From Syntrophomonadaceae bacterium (GTDB lineage Bacteria; Bacillota; DSM-12270; Thermacetogeniales; Thermacetogeniaceae), in the NCBI GenBank assembly GCA_012840385.1, contig DULK01000038.1, forward strand, positions 1 to 35,034: a stretch of DNA of 35,034 nucleotides, written 5' to 3'. The notes beneath the pieces are model-generated. The model did not search any database. It saw only the letters and a program-made list of their open reading frames with translations, and was not told the origin of the DNA. Made by a program: the position numbers and the translations under genes. This document shows positions 23,999 through 31,410 of the stretch, piece by piece (position 1 is the stretch's first letter; each line of letters begins with the position of its first letter).

Positions 23999-24313
23999 CT
24001 ATTTCACCTCGTTATTGGGATTGTTCAACTGGGCTCCAGGTATAAAAAAAACCATCACCGTGCACCCGTTTTGCTTCCGGGGCCGGGGGAACGGGTTTTA
24101 AAGCAAAGGATTTCTTGGCAGGTTACGATCTTTCTTTCGGTACCTTACCCGATCATTAAAATGCCACTGTTCGTAGCGGTTGTCAATTAAATTCCCGGGT
24201 TTCGCCGCATAATAGTGTAGAGCCTGTTCGGTTTTGCAGGACCTTGACTCGAGGGGTGGAATTTCTTATTGAACGGCTGAACGAAATAATGGATTAACGG
24301 GGAGGAATGCAGC
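23999..24313. other. divergent intergenic region of clpB and the fmdE-like gene
   Basis: It holds a 7-bp inverted repeat (ACCCGTT 24064-24070, AACGGGT 24090-24096) followed by T on the plus strand. A TTGACA lies on the minus strand at 24180-24185, without a good -10 at 17 bases; it may belong to the clpB promoter. No heat-shock operator (CIRCE, CtsR repeat) is recognised. Confidence 0.35.
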
Positions 24314-24931
24314 GTGATCGGGGATAAAGCCATTTGGGAAAAGGCGGTGGATTTTCACGGGCATGCCTGCCCGGGCCTTGCCCTGGGATACCGTGCTGCC
24401 CAGGCGGGGATGCGGGAATTGAAAGCGGGGAGGTCACCGGACGAGGAGTTGTTCGTGATCGTGGAGAACGACAACTGCGGCGTGGATGCCGTCCAGGTGG
24501 TAACCGGCTGTACCATGGGAAAGGGGAACCTCTATTACCGGGATTACGGGAAGAACGCCTACACCTTCGGGCGCAGGGATACGGGTGAGGCTGTGAGGAT
24601 CGTGGTCAAGGGGCCGGGAGCGGTTTTAGGAGAGGAGTTTCAGGCGCTCAGGAGGAAGGTGATGGCCGGGGATGCCACCGGGGAGGAAAGGGAGCGCTTC
24701 CGCGCGATGCAGGCCGATGCCCCCGGCAGGATTCTGAACGCTCCGGAAGAGGAGGTGCTGACCGTAAAGCACATTAAGCTTGAACCGCCGCCGCGGGCGA
24801 GGATCTTTACATCCGTAACATGTGCGGTCTGCGGGGAGCAGGTGATGGAGCCCCGGGCGAGGCTTAGGGACGGCAAGCCTGTCTGCATTCCTTGCAGCGA
24901 TCCTTATCCCTCGCGCCTCTGCGGCCGGTAG
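24314..24931 (+). CDS. FmdE-family zinc-binding protein
   Basis: The N-terminal part shows the FmdE fold: FHGHACPGLALGYRAAQAGM (Cys and His ligands), ENDNCGVDAVQVVTGCTMGKGNL, and a YGKNAYTF block. A C-terminal zinc ribbon follows (CAVCG near residue 170 and CIPC near 191). FmdE proteins were named after a formylmethanofuran dehydrogenase operon, but in bacteria without that enzyme they occur alone and the role is unclear. GTG 24314 lies 8 bases after GGGGAGG; the ATG at 24307 is out of frame. No molybdenum or formate genes are next to it. Confidence 0.85.
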   Translation: MIGDKAIWEKAVDFHGHACPGLALGYRAAQAGMRELKAGRSPDEELFVIVENDNCGVDAVQVVTGCTMGKGNLYYRDYGKNAYTFGRRDTGEAVRIVVKGPGAVLGEEFQALRRKVMAGDATGEERERFRAMQADAPGRILNAPEEEVLTVKHIKLEPPPRARIFTSVTCAVCGEQVMEPRARLRDGKPVCIPCSDPYPSRLCGR

Positions 24932-25056
24932 GCGGAAAACGACCTTCCGCACTGCCGGGATGCAATCGGGAACAGGGGGAAACCGGTCCGAACATCTATC
25001 GCTGAGAGGCCTTCGCTTGCATAGAATATTCCAGAACCGACTGGGAGGAATGGAAG

Positions 25057-25878
25057 ATGGTCTATGCAAGCAGGTACTTGAGGCTGACAACCCCCTTTAT
25101 GGAGGGGGTAGATGTACGGGAGGCGCAGCAAAGGCTTTTGGAAAACGGTTTCAACCCGGGTCCGGCCGACGGGGTCTTCGGCCCGCAGACCGATGCGGCG
25201 GTGAGAGCCTTTCAAAGGGCGAACGGGCTTGTGGCCGACGGCATTATCGGCCCCCTGACCTGGAAAAGGCTGAGTGAGGCCGAGGCCGTCCGGGCGTACA
25301 GCATAACGGTGGATGTGGTGCACAGAACTCTTACCCTGTACCGGGATGGAAGTGTTGCGAAAACTTACCCCGTGGCGGTGGGTGCTCCGGACACACCCAC
25401 GCCGCTGGGCGATTGGACGATCACCGAAAAGGTCGAAAACCCGGGTGGCCCTTTTGGGGCGAGGTGGATGAGGCTGAGCATCTCCTGGGGCGCTTACGGG
25501 ATTCACGGTACGGATAACCCGGCTTCCATCGGTCAGGCCGTCAGCCACGGGTGTGTGCGCATGTACAACGAGGATGTCATAGAAGTGTATAACCTGGTCC
25601 AGATCGGTACATCGGTGAGGATAATCGGTGGTGCCTATACCGGGAGACTGCTGTCGGAAGGCACGTCGGGGTATGATGTTGCAGAGGTACAGAGAAAACT
25701 GAGCGTTCTCGGTTATTACACCGGGGCGATAGACGGGATTTTCGGTCCTTTGACAAGGCAGGCGGTGGTGGCCTTCCAGAGGGATCAGGGGCTTGTCGCC
25801 GACGGTATTGTGGGGCCCAGGACCTACGTCCACCTGCGGCAGGCCTACGACATCGCCACCGGAAACACAGAACCGTAA
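25057..25878 (+). CDS. L,D-transpeptidase (YkuD) flanked by two peptidoglycan-binding domains
   Basis: The 273-residue protein has a PG_binding_1 domain (about residues 17-72: VREAQQRLLENGF, DGVFGPQTDAAVRAFQ), a YkuD catalytic domain (80-192) with the motif HGTDNPASIG...SHGCVRM (His150, Cys166), and a second PG_binding_1 domain (206-266). Such enzymes form 3-3 cross-links in peptidoglycan or attach proteins to it. There is no signal peptide in front of the first domain, which is odd for an enzyme that must act outside the membrane; spore-associated relatives exist without classical signals. ATG 25057 follows GGGAGGA. The structured element at 25906-26020 lies just after its stop. Confidence 0.85.
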   Translation: MVYASRYLRLTTPFMEGVDVREAQQRLLENGFNPGPADGVFGPQTDAAVRAFQRANGLVADGIIGPLTWKRLSEAEAVRAYSITVDVVHRTLTLYRDGSVAKTYPVAVGAPDTPTPLGDWTITEKVENPGGPFGARWMRLSISWGAYGIHGTDNPASIGQAVSHGCVRMYNEDVIEVYNLVQIGTSVRIIGGAYTGRLLSEGTSGYDVAEVQRKLSVLGYYTGAIDGIFGPLTRQAVVAFQRDQGLVADGIVGPRTYVHLRQAYDIATGNTEP

Positions 25879-25905
25879 GTGATCGAGGTGCTTTCCTGAG
25901 GAGGG

Positions 25906-26020
25906 CCCCTTCTCTTTGCGGCAAATCCGGGGATCTCCCATGATCCCGATCCCTTCACCTTTGCCTGCAGAGAAAGGGTAGCCCTGCGGTGAGCGGATAG
26001 GTTGAGCGGCCTGCCAGTTC
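25906..26020 (+). ncRNA. candidate structured cis-regulatory RNA, copy A (before vanW)
   Basis: Four paired regions are visible: CCTTCTCT 25908-25915 with AGAGAAAGG 25969-25977 (one bulged A); GGCAAA 25920-25925 with TTTGCC 25960-25965; GGGATC 25930-25935 with GATCCC 25942-25947; GGTAG 25977-25981 with CTGCC 26011-26015. The blocks CACCTTTGCCTGCA, AAGGGTA, CGGTGA (25987-25992) and GGTTGA (26000-26005) recur in order in copy B at 31074-31180, while stem bases differ but still pair. It ends about 220 bases before the vanW start. I do not match it to a known riboswitch. The ligand, the strand and the link to vanW are inference. Confidence 0.55.
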
Positions 26021-26237
26021 CCTCAGACATCCGTTTTACTGATGATCGGAGCACCGATACTCCTTCCGAAGATGGATTATGGCATCTCGGAGAATGGTTT
26101 TCGACAGAGTTGCCGGGAATCAAACGGCCGGCCGGAGTCAGAGGAGGATGTGGATGTGTAAGAATTAGATAAGGCGAATAGTAGTTAATAAGAAAATGCA
26201 TCTTTAATTTCAGGAACCGGGAGATGGGGGGATATAG

Positions 26238-27077
26238 GTGGAGAGCATGTGCCTAAGGCCGAAGACAAGATCCAGGTTCCGGTTTGTTGTGGGAACCTTA
26301 TATTTCTGCATCAAAAGATACCGGCAGTGGTTCTTTTCCCGCTCCGTTTTCGCCCGCAACTTTGACACGAATCCCGGTAACTATCCATGTACGATTTTCC
26401 ATCACCGAACCCCCCTTTATCGCAGGCTCCGCAACACGGATATGTGGCTGCAGCAGAACAAGGTCATCAATTTAAGGCTGGCGGTGGCAAAGCTGAACTG
26501 CCTCGTGCTTCGTCCCGGTGAAACCTTTTCTTTCTGGCGTCTTCTGGGGAAGCCCACGAAACGGAAAGGCTACGTGGAAGGCATGGTTCTCTATGAAGGC
26601 CGCGTTGTACCTGGTATTGGAGGCGGTCTCTGCCAGCTATCGAACCTTATATACTGGATGACCCTGCATACACCGCTTACGGTAGTGGAACGCTGGCGTC
26701 ATAACTATGACGTTTTCCCAGATGTAGACCGAACACAACCCTTCGGGAGCGGTGCCACCGTTGTTTTTAACTATATCGATCTTCAGATCAGAAACGATAC
26801 CGAACAGACCTTTTATCTGCGCCTCTGGCTGACCGATACCCATCTATGCGGTGAATGGCGCTCAGATCGGCCTATATCATACACATACCAGGTTTACGAA
26901 AAAGAGCATCTTATCACCCATGAACCGTGGGGTTATATGAGGCATAACAGAATCCACCGCCGTATCCTCGATTCCCGGCAGACGATTATTGCCGACGAAA
27001 TGGTGGCCGAAAATCATGCCATCATGATGTATCCTCCCATGCTGAACACGGCAAAAAACGAATCCTCAAGGATATAA
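26238..27077 (+). CDS. VanW family protein
   Basis: The 279-residue protein carries the VanW core: NLRLAVAKLNCLVLRPGETFSFW, PTKRKGYVEGMVL, then GIGGGLCQLSNLIYWMTLH at about residues 127-145, and RWRHNYDVFPDVDRTQPFGSGATVVFNYIDLQIRN. VanW is named for a gene in vanB-type vancomycin clusters, but most members lie outside resistance clusters and their role in the envelope is unknown. There is no obvious signal peptide. GTG 26238 follows a G-rich box by 8 bases. No VanRS, VanA/B or VanX genes are near. The IS element begins right after its stop codon. Confidence 0.85.
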   Translation: MESMCLRPKTRSRFRFVVGTLYFCIKRYRQWFFSRSVFARNFDTNPGNYPCTIFHHRTPLYRRLRNTDMWLQQNKVINLRLAVAKLNCLVLRPGETFSFWRLLGKPTKRKGYVEGMVLYEGRVVPGIGGGLCQLSNLIYWMTLHTPLTVVERWRHNYDVFPDVDRTQPFGSGATVVFNYIDLQIRNDTEQTFYLRLWLTDTHLCGEWRSDRPISYTYQVYEKEHLITHEPWGYMRHNRIHRRILDSRQTIIADEMVAENHAIMMYPPMLNTAKNESSRI

Positions 27078-27078
27078 A

Positions 27079-27219
27079 GTGACATCCTCCCCTCAATAAA
27101 TTGAGGGGCATATCCCATCGTGGGATGGCAGCTTTCGCTGCAGGTTAGCCAGCATTCCCCGGATAACCCGGTTCATCACCTTGGCCTTAAGGGGTGCCAC
27201 GCTCCCCTTTCTCTTAGGG
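27079..27219 (-). ncRNA. predicted omega RNA (reRNA) scaffold of the tnpB element
   Basis: In IS200/IS605 elements the guide RNA comes from the 3' end of tnpB and the right end. Here that stretch, on the minus strand, has several hairpins: a GGGG/CCCC stem around AGCGTGGCA, CAGC-GAAA-GCTG, CATCCC-ACGA-TGGGAT, and the end hairpin with TTGAGGGG. The guide would be the bases just past the right end, inside the last codons of vanW. The presence of the RNA is inferred from family knowledge. Confidence 0.5.
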
Positions 27220-28338
27220 TCATGCCCCAAGAGCATCGAGCGCTCTGGTGGCTATGTTCAATGCCCCTACCCTGTCCGCGTCGGACTGGTAGCCGCATCC
27301 GGCGCATTTGAACCAGCCCTGGGTTTTGCGGTTGTACCGAGAAATATTCCCGCACTTTGGACAGGTCTTAGATGTTTCTTTGGGATCGACGTATATCACA
27401 GGCACTCCAGTGAGGGCCGCCTTGTATTCGATGAATGAGGCCAGTTCCCGGACGTTCCAACCAGACATCATCCGGTTGAACTTTTTTGAGCCTTTGGCCC
27501 GCTCACGGATACCTAGCAGGTTCTCCAGCGCAACGGCCGCGCTTTTGGCCTTCGCTATTTCAACGATGCGCTTAGAAAGGCAGTGGTTGATATAGCGCAT
27601 CCACCTGCGCTCGTGGCCTGCTTCTTTCTTGACACGGGAGAGCCTCCCTGCTTGCTGAAGCGCCCTGCGCCGGTCTGCCCAGCGTTCTTTCCGCCATCTA
27701 ATTTGGCGGCCGTCAAAGAACACGTTGTTGGACAGCACGGCCAATTTGACAATGCCGAAGTCGACCCCGATAATGCCGCCCGGCTCATTAAGACAAGTTT
27801 CGTAGACGAGGGATATGGTCACGTACCACTCGCCGCTTTTATCCTGCCATATCTCCATGGACCCCTGGCGGCAGGAACCTCCTACCAGATCACGGATTCT
27901 TTTGGCATGGTACGTGGAAGTGGCAAGTGGTACGGCTATCTGGCTTCTGCCGGAGGAGACAGGGAACTTAATAACCCACGTTCCGGAGGGAAGCTGGTAG
28001 AGAGAGTAGCAGTCCTGTCGCACCATTACCGGAACCGTTTTCTCAAATTTAGGCAGGCTGGCTTTTTTGCCCCTCAGCTTGCGGGAAAGATAGGAACGCC
28101 TGGCAGACAATGCTTTGAGCATGGCGCACTGGAGCGTACCCCGGTTGAGGTCAAATAACTCGCATGCTTGGCGGTAGGTTTCCCGGTTTAACTTTGCCCG
28201 GCTAGTGGTATTGAGTACTTCGGCCTGGGTTAGAAACCAGGAACATGCTTGGTGGTATGTTTCTAGCATTCGGGTTATCTTTTCCCGCTTGTTCTTGTTT
28301 GGAGATAAGAGCTTTGCTTTGAGAGTTACCACTTGCAT
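27220..28338 (-). CDS. tnpB: TnpB, RNA-guided RuvC-type nuclease of an IS200/IS605 element
   Basis: The 372-residue protein is full length. The RuvC catalytic residues are present: Asp in GVDFGIVKLA, Glu in ALENLLGI, Asp in DADRVGALNIA. A zinc finger CPKCG...CAGCG lies between the last two. The N-terminal half has the wedge/REC-like helices (MLETYHQACSWFLTQAEVLN). TnpB cuts DNA next to a short target motif using an RNA from the element's right end, which helps the element persist. GGAGGAG lies 7 bases before ATG 28338. No frameshift or missing catalytic residue is seen, so it may be active. Confidence 0.9.
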   Translation of the reverse strand: MQVVTLKAKLLSPNKNKREKITRMLETYHQACSWFLTQAEVLNTTSRAKLNRETYRQACELFDLNRGTLQCAMLKALSARRSYLSRKLRGKKASLPKFEKTVPVMVRQDCYSLYQLPSGTWVIKFPVSSGRSQIAVPLATSTYHAKRIRDLVGGSCRQGSMEIWQDKSGEWYVTISLVYETCLNEPGGIIGVDFGIVKLAVLSNNVFFDGRQIRWRKERWADRRRALQQAGRLSRVKKEAGHERRWMRYINHCLSKRIVEIAKAKSAAVALENLLGIRERAKGSKKFNRMMSGWNVRELASFIEYKAALTGVPVIYVDPKETSKTCPKCGNISRYNRKTQGWFKCAGCGYQSDADRVGALNIATRALDALGA

Positions 28339-28440
28339 TTAACATCTCCTCCGGTTTGCTTAAATTATAACACAACCGGAGAAAAATAACAAACCGCCAT
28401 TCATCCCCCGATTTTAATTGGGGGCATTCTGGCGGGACGT

Positions 28441-28689
28441 ATGTAAAATGTGTTTCAATTGACCGGGAAGCCTTGAAGTGGCTGGTCAGGAGCATAACCG
28501 GTCCCCGGGGCCCGAGGAAACTCTGCGTTATGAGGCAGAAGCAGGCACCACACACCTTAAGTATATAACCGGCCGCCCGCTGGGCGGAGCCTGGGACCTG
28601 GACAGGCTCCAGGAAGAGGAAGACCGCATCCGCGCTCATGTGCTGCTTTATTTATGTCTATTTTTCAAAACGTATATCTTCTTTAACGT
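28441..28689. other. region right of the IS, no gene assigned
   Basis: Two plus-strand stretches have protein-like composition: VSIDREALKWLVRSITGPRG from about 28451, ending at a stop near 28566, and LKYITGRPLGGAWDLDRLQEEEDR in another frame at about 28550-28630. They may be pieces of one frameshifted gene broken before or by the insertion. I cannot assign it to a family. Confidence 0.3.
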
Positions 28690-28757
28690 GACTGGTACTT
28701 TGGGCTTCTATCTGACCATCCTATCCTGGCGCAGGTTTGAACATTAACCCCTTTTCC
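28690..28757 (-). pseudogene. decayed partial copy of the exported-protein gene at 29030-29512
   Basis: On the minus strand this stretch reads GKGVNVQ, then, after one extra base, PAPG, a stop, and DGQIEAQ. The intact gene has GKGISVQPAPGQDGRVEAQ at the same place, and the two DNA segments align closely over about 60 bases. One frameshift and one stop codon show it is dead. It overlaps the 3' end of the gene at 28744-29028, whose last residues (KSRKRG) come from this remnant. Confidence 0.6.
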
Positions 28758-29028
28758 TTGATTTTTTGTTGAACAGCTTTAAAAGAGGCATCCCAGGTGC
28801 GTCTTTGCTTAGAGCTTCAAAAATCCGTTCCAAGTCCTCTTCGCCTCTGGTGGGCACGAGATACTTGAAGACCTCTACCAAGCGTTCACGGGCTAGTTTA
28901 GGTTCGGCCCAAAGCCTGTCATGGTTATCGGGTATCCAGCGCATGAACTGCTTGAAACCTTCATATTCTTCTTCACTGAACTCACCAAGGACGCGGTCCA
29001 AGTTAGGAGTACCGCCGGAGACGCTCAT
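28744..29028 (-). CDS. small acidic protein of unknown function
   Basis: About 94 residues, mostly helical and charged (DRVLGEFSEEEYEGFKQFMRW, then PKLARERLVEVFKYLVP). I do not recognise it. It has no signal peptide and no membrane segment. ATG 29028 follows the stop of the exported-protein gene by one base, so the two are coupled; a TTG at 29049 is in frame but lacks a ribosome binding site. The C-terminus runs into a decayed duplicate of the upstream gene, so the original end may have been lost. Confidence 0.5.
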   Translation of the reverse strand: MSVSGGTPNLDRVLGEFSEEEYEGFKQFMRWIPDNHDRLWAEPKLARERLVEVFKYLVPTRGEEDLERIFEALSKDAPGMPLLKLFNKKSRKRG

Positions 29029-29029
29029 G

Positions 29030-29512
29030 TTAGAGCAACCCCCATTCAACGATCCATTTGAGGCCGAGGGCGATCCAGTGAGATGTAGTGTGAGCGAAAC
29101 GGAGATTCCAGCGCAAGAAGTTATATGTCTGGTCGTAGATGGTTTGATACGCTAACTCCTCCCACGTAAGCAACCTCTCAAGGAAAACAGCAATCTTACC
29201 TGCGTTGTTTTTGAGCACAGTGAGGTAGCGGCCAGGAATATAATCACGTAGCTCACTGATAACCGTGTCAACGTTATGGCGCAGGTAATAAACCAGCTTA
29301 CGGATGGCCGCCTTGATCGCCGCCGTCTTGACACCCTGAGCTTCTACCCGACCATCTTGCCCTGGCGCTGGCTGGACGCTAATTCCTTTTCCAGCAGGAA
29401 CTACGATATTATTGTTTGCTTCAGCAGCAAGCGCACTCATGCCTGGTAACAGCATGTTTACTAATAGGACGAGCACGAGCAAAAGGCTCAATTTTTTCTT
29501 AACCGATCTCAT
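29030..29512 (-). CDS. exported protein of unknown function
   Basis: This 160-residue protein has a clear signal peptide: basic start MRSVKKK, hydrophobic core LLLVLVLLVNMLL, and a cleavage site near ALAAEA (residue 31). The mature part is helical (AAIKAAIRKLVYYLRHNVDTVISELRDYI; LTWEELAYQTIYDQTYNFL) with many aromatic residues near the end. No cysteines or catalytic motif are seen. It is the first gene of a two-gene unit. A decayed partial copy lies 300 bases downstream, so the gene has been duplicated. Function unknown; a small secreted toxin-like or signalling protein is a speculation. Confidence 0.6.
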   Translation of the reverse strand: MRSVKKKLSLLLVLVLLVNMLLPGMSALAAEANNNIVVPAGKGISVQPAPGQDGRVEAQGVKTAAIKAAIRKLVYYLRHNVDTVISELRDYIPGRYLTVLKNNAGKIAVFLERLLTWEELAYQTIYDQTYNFLRWNLRFAHTTSHWIALGLKWIVEWGLL

Positions 29513-29826
29513 CTGAATACCTCCCGAATATTTTTAAGTTGCCTGCCAAGTTACTATCATTAATGGGGATCTTATTATTAAGGGGGATATCGGGATTGAA
29601 AAAGTATAATTCTTCGCCTCCTTGCCTGCATTCCGGCACGCGCTTATTCAAACAGCGCGTCAGATACACCGCGCTTCCTTTGTTCTCCGAAATCCTTCCA
29701 GCTTCGACTTCCTTTACTGATTTCTTTGATCGCTATGGCCACAAGTAGTGATACCGCCGCCGACGAGATTGACGGTTAAATGAAAGAAAGAGACAACCGC
29801 TATAATTTCTGGTTTTGTACGTTACT
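29513..29826. other. intergenic stretch
   Basis: No gene is supported. An inverted repeat ACGCGC/GCGCGT lies at about 29638-29662. The area before 29560 should hold the promoter of the exported-protein gene on the minus strand, but I find no good -35/-10 pair. The block 29640-29745 is more GC-rich than its surroundings and may be a gene remnant. Confidence 0.3.
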
Positions 29827-30129
29827 TTAATGGAAGGCATATTCTGAAACAAATATTAAAAAAATTGAAAAAAAGAATAATACATAAAATAGGTGGGCAA
29901 TCGAGGGAACTTTTTTCCTAAGCAGAAGTCCAGAAGCTAATAACAGTATTGAGTTTATAATCGGGTATGGAGTAAATTCAATATTCGAAACTACTAACAA
30001 GAATAATCCCGCACCGCATGTAATCAATAATACGTGAGCTAACAACTTAAATCTATTTTTTACTAAATATCCTACTATACCTAGTAGAATAAAAACTACA
30101 ACGTATGCAATTGGATAAGGCGCTACCAT
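29827..30129 (-). CDS. small multi-pass membrane protein of unknown function
   Basis: About 100 residues with three to four hydrophobic helices (PIAYVVVFILLGIVGYLV, LLAHVLLITCGAGLFLLVV, PIINSILLLASGLLL, LFYVLFFFSIFLIFV). I do not recognise it. ATG 30129 is preferred because GAGGG lies 8 bases before it; an ATG at 30144 directly after the stop of the upstream gene is also possible. It is in one unit with the exported beta-rich protein before it and could serve in its export or immunity, by position only. The DNA is markedly AT-rich. Confidence 0.5.
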   Translation of the reverse strand: MVAPYPIAYVVVFILLGIVGYLVKNRFKLLAHVLLITCGAGLFLLVVSNIEFTPYPIINSILLLASGLLLRKKVPSIAHLFYVLFFFSIFLIFVSEYAFH

Positions 30130-30144
30130 AAACCACACCCTCAT

Positions 30145-30951
30145 TTAATTCCAACGCAGTTCTATTCCTGTATATGTTATTCCATTACCACCAGGTGCCG
30201 GTGCCCATTGACCCCAGATATCACCGTCACAAAATGCTGCGCTTGCCTGACAGGTAGAAAGACTGACAGAACAAGAAGACGCCACACCTATTCTTAATGC
30301 ATATCTATGTCCAGCTTGTAATGTAACTGTCAATGGCGCATTAATTGAACCTTGATAATTAAGCTGGGATCCTGTACGAGTCCTCTCAAATACAGTATTA
30401 CCACCAATATCAGAGCTTGTATTAAGATCTTCGACTGAAACTCTTACCCTAGCTGATGCTTCACCATTACTATTTGTTGTTACAAGTGAACCTTTATAAC
30501 TCCCTTTAAAAGTTATTGTAGCACTTCTTGAACCGCTACCAGAAATGTAAATTTCGTTACCTATCCAAGCCCAACTACCAGCATTCCCTTGAATAAAACC
30601 AAGATACGTTCCAGCATCTGCCCAACCGGGCTCATTTGCAAATCCGAATCCCTCACCATAAGTACCATAACCGCTTCCCCAGTAATTTGAATTGCCGGCA
30701 TCTGCCCATGTGAAAGTTTTATTGGTTCCTATGTTAATTGTTGTACTATTTGGACTAATTTTTTCAACTCGAGTTCGAGAATCTTTGAAGAGGGATACAC
30801 CTGCTCTATTCATTTGTTCATCTAGTTGATCCAACACAGTTCGCGAATCCAAAACCTTACTATTTGCTTGTGCCGATGCTGGAATAGCATAGGTTAACAA
30901 CAATACCACGGTAAAGCTCAAGATACTTAATTTTTTTAAAATTACTTTCAT
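30145..30951 (-). CDS. exported beta-rich protein of unknown function
   Basis: A 268-residue protein with a signal peptide (MKVILKKLSILSFTVVLLLTYAIPASAQA, cleavage after about residue 28). The mature part is rich in Gly, Ser, Thr and Asn, with repeated short strands, suggesting a beta-sandwich or jelly-roll. It contains three cysteines close together (SSCSVSLSTCQASAAFCDGD), perhaps one disulfide plus a free cysteine. ATG 30951 has GGAGGGTTT upstream; the frame is open to 30996. It is divergent from an ECF sigma gene 460 bases away, with the structured element between them. Confidence 0.65.
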   Translation of the reverse strand: MKVILKKLSILSFTVVLLLTYAIPASAQANSKVLDSRTVLDQLDEQMNRAGVSLFKDSRTRVEKISPNSTTINIGTNKTFTWADAGNSNYWGSGYGTYGEGFGFANEPGWADAGTYLGFIQGNAGSWAWIGNEIYISGSGSRSATITFKGSYKGSLVTTNSNGEASARVRVSVEDLNTSSDIGGNTVFERTRTGSQLNYQGSINAPLTVTLQAGHRYALRIGVASSCSVSLSTCQASAAFCDGDIWGQWAPAPGGNGITYTGIELRWN

Positions 30952-31410
30952 TTGAATAAACCCTCCTCGTTGAGATTGCTTACGTAACATATTCATAGAA
31001 TTTCATAGAATTGTCCAGGGGTCTTCCCTGGCTAAATCAAAAGAGAATCAAGATATAGCATTCCTCCTCTCGGCCTTCCTTTACAAAGGGCAAATTTCAG
31101 GCTTAAAAAATGCTTGCACCTTTGCCTGCAAAGGAAGGGTACTCGCCCCCGGTGAATGATTGGTTGAACGGTCTACCGATCCACCAGAGGCTATTTTTAC
31201 GTTCCAGCAATTGAACGGCAGAATAATTCATCTCTCATATATATAGACAATTTAGAAGGCCATTTTACTGCACGCAGTAGAAAAAATTTTTAACGGAGAT
31301 GAAAGATGGTAAATACGGAAGGAATTAGCACGTATCTATAGAATATTTGATCAATTCGAGCTTGAGTCCCATGTCCTCATCGCAAGTTGATGATAAAGAA
31401 GGGTTAAACA
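30952..31410. other. divergent regulatory region between exported protein and ECF sigma genes
   Basis: This 459-base region has a 6-bp hairpin CCAGGG-GTCTT-CCCTGG (31015-31031), a tandem TTCATAGAAT repeat (about 30993-31012), the structured element copy B (31074-31180) and an AT-rich stretch before the sigma gene. It must carry promoters in both directions; no ECF-type -35 (GGAAC) at proper spacing is clear. Confidence 0.45.
31074..31180 (+). ncRNA. candidate structured cis-regulatory RNA, copy B (before an ECF sigma gene)
   Basis: Paired regions match copy A in order: CCTTCCTTT 31074-31082 with AAAGGAAGG 31130-31138 (perfect 9 bp); GGCAAA 31089-31094 with TTTGCC 31121-31126; CAGGC 31098-31102 with GCTTG 31112-31116; GGTA 31138-31141 with TACC 31174-31177; CCG 31149-31151 with CGG 31169-31171. 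Conserved blocks CACCTTTGCCTGCA (31117-31130), AAGGGTA, CGGTGA (31150-31155) and GGTTGA (31162-31167) recur. The inner hairpin has a wholly different sequence from copy A yet is still paired, which supports RNA structure. It ends 230 bases before the sigma start. Family unknown. Confidence 0.55.

Larger units (their letters stand above)
27078..28440 (-). mobile_element. tnpB-only IS200/IS605-type element (IS1341-like)
   Basis: A complete tnpB gene is flanked by end hairpins instead of inverted repeats. The right end has CCCCTCAA (27089-27096) and TTGAGGGG (27101-27108). The left end has a 6-bp outer stem CCGCCA/TGGCGG around CCCCCGATT and AATTGGGGG (28394-28435). No Y1 transposase (tnpA) is present, so movement would need a transposase supplied from elsewhere. 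The right end abuts the vanW stop codon. Exact ends are uncertain by a few bases. Confidence 0.75.

Noticed and set aside
24200-24300. Search for a CIRCE element or CtsR operator near clpB
   Set aside because: Neither the TTAGCACTC inverted repeat nor the GGTCAAA direct repeats are present.
26238-27077. Vancomycin resistance cluster
   Set aside because: Only VanW is present; VanRS, the ligase and the dipeptidase are absent, and VanW proteins are common outside such clusters.
28478-28747. 89-codon open frame right of the IS element
   Set aside because: Only the middle has protein-like composition; the end is antisense to the decayed exported-protein copy and there is no ribosome binding site.
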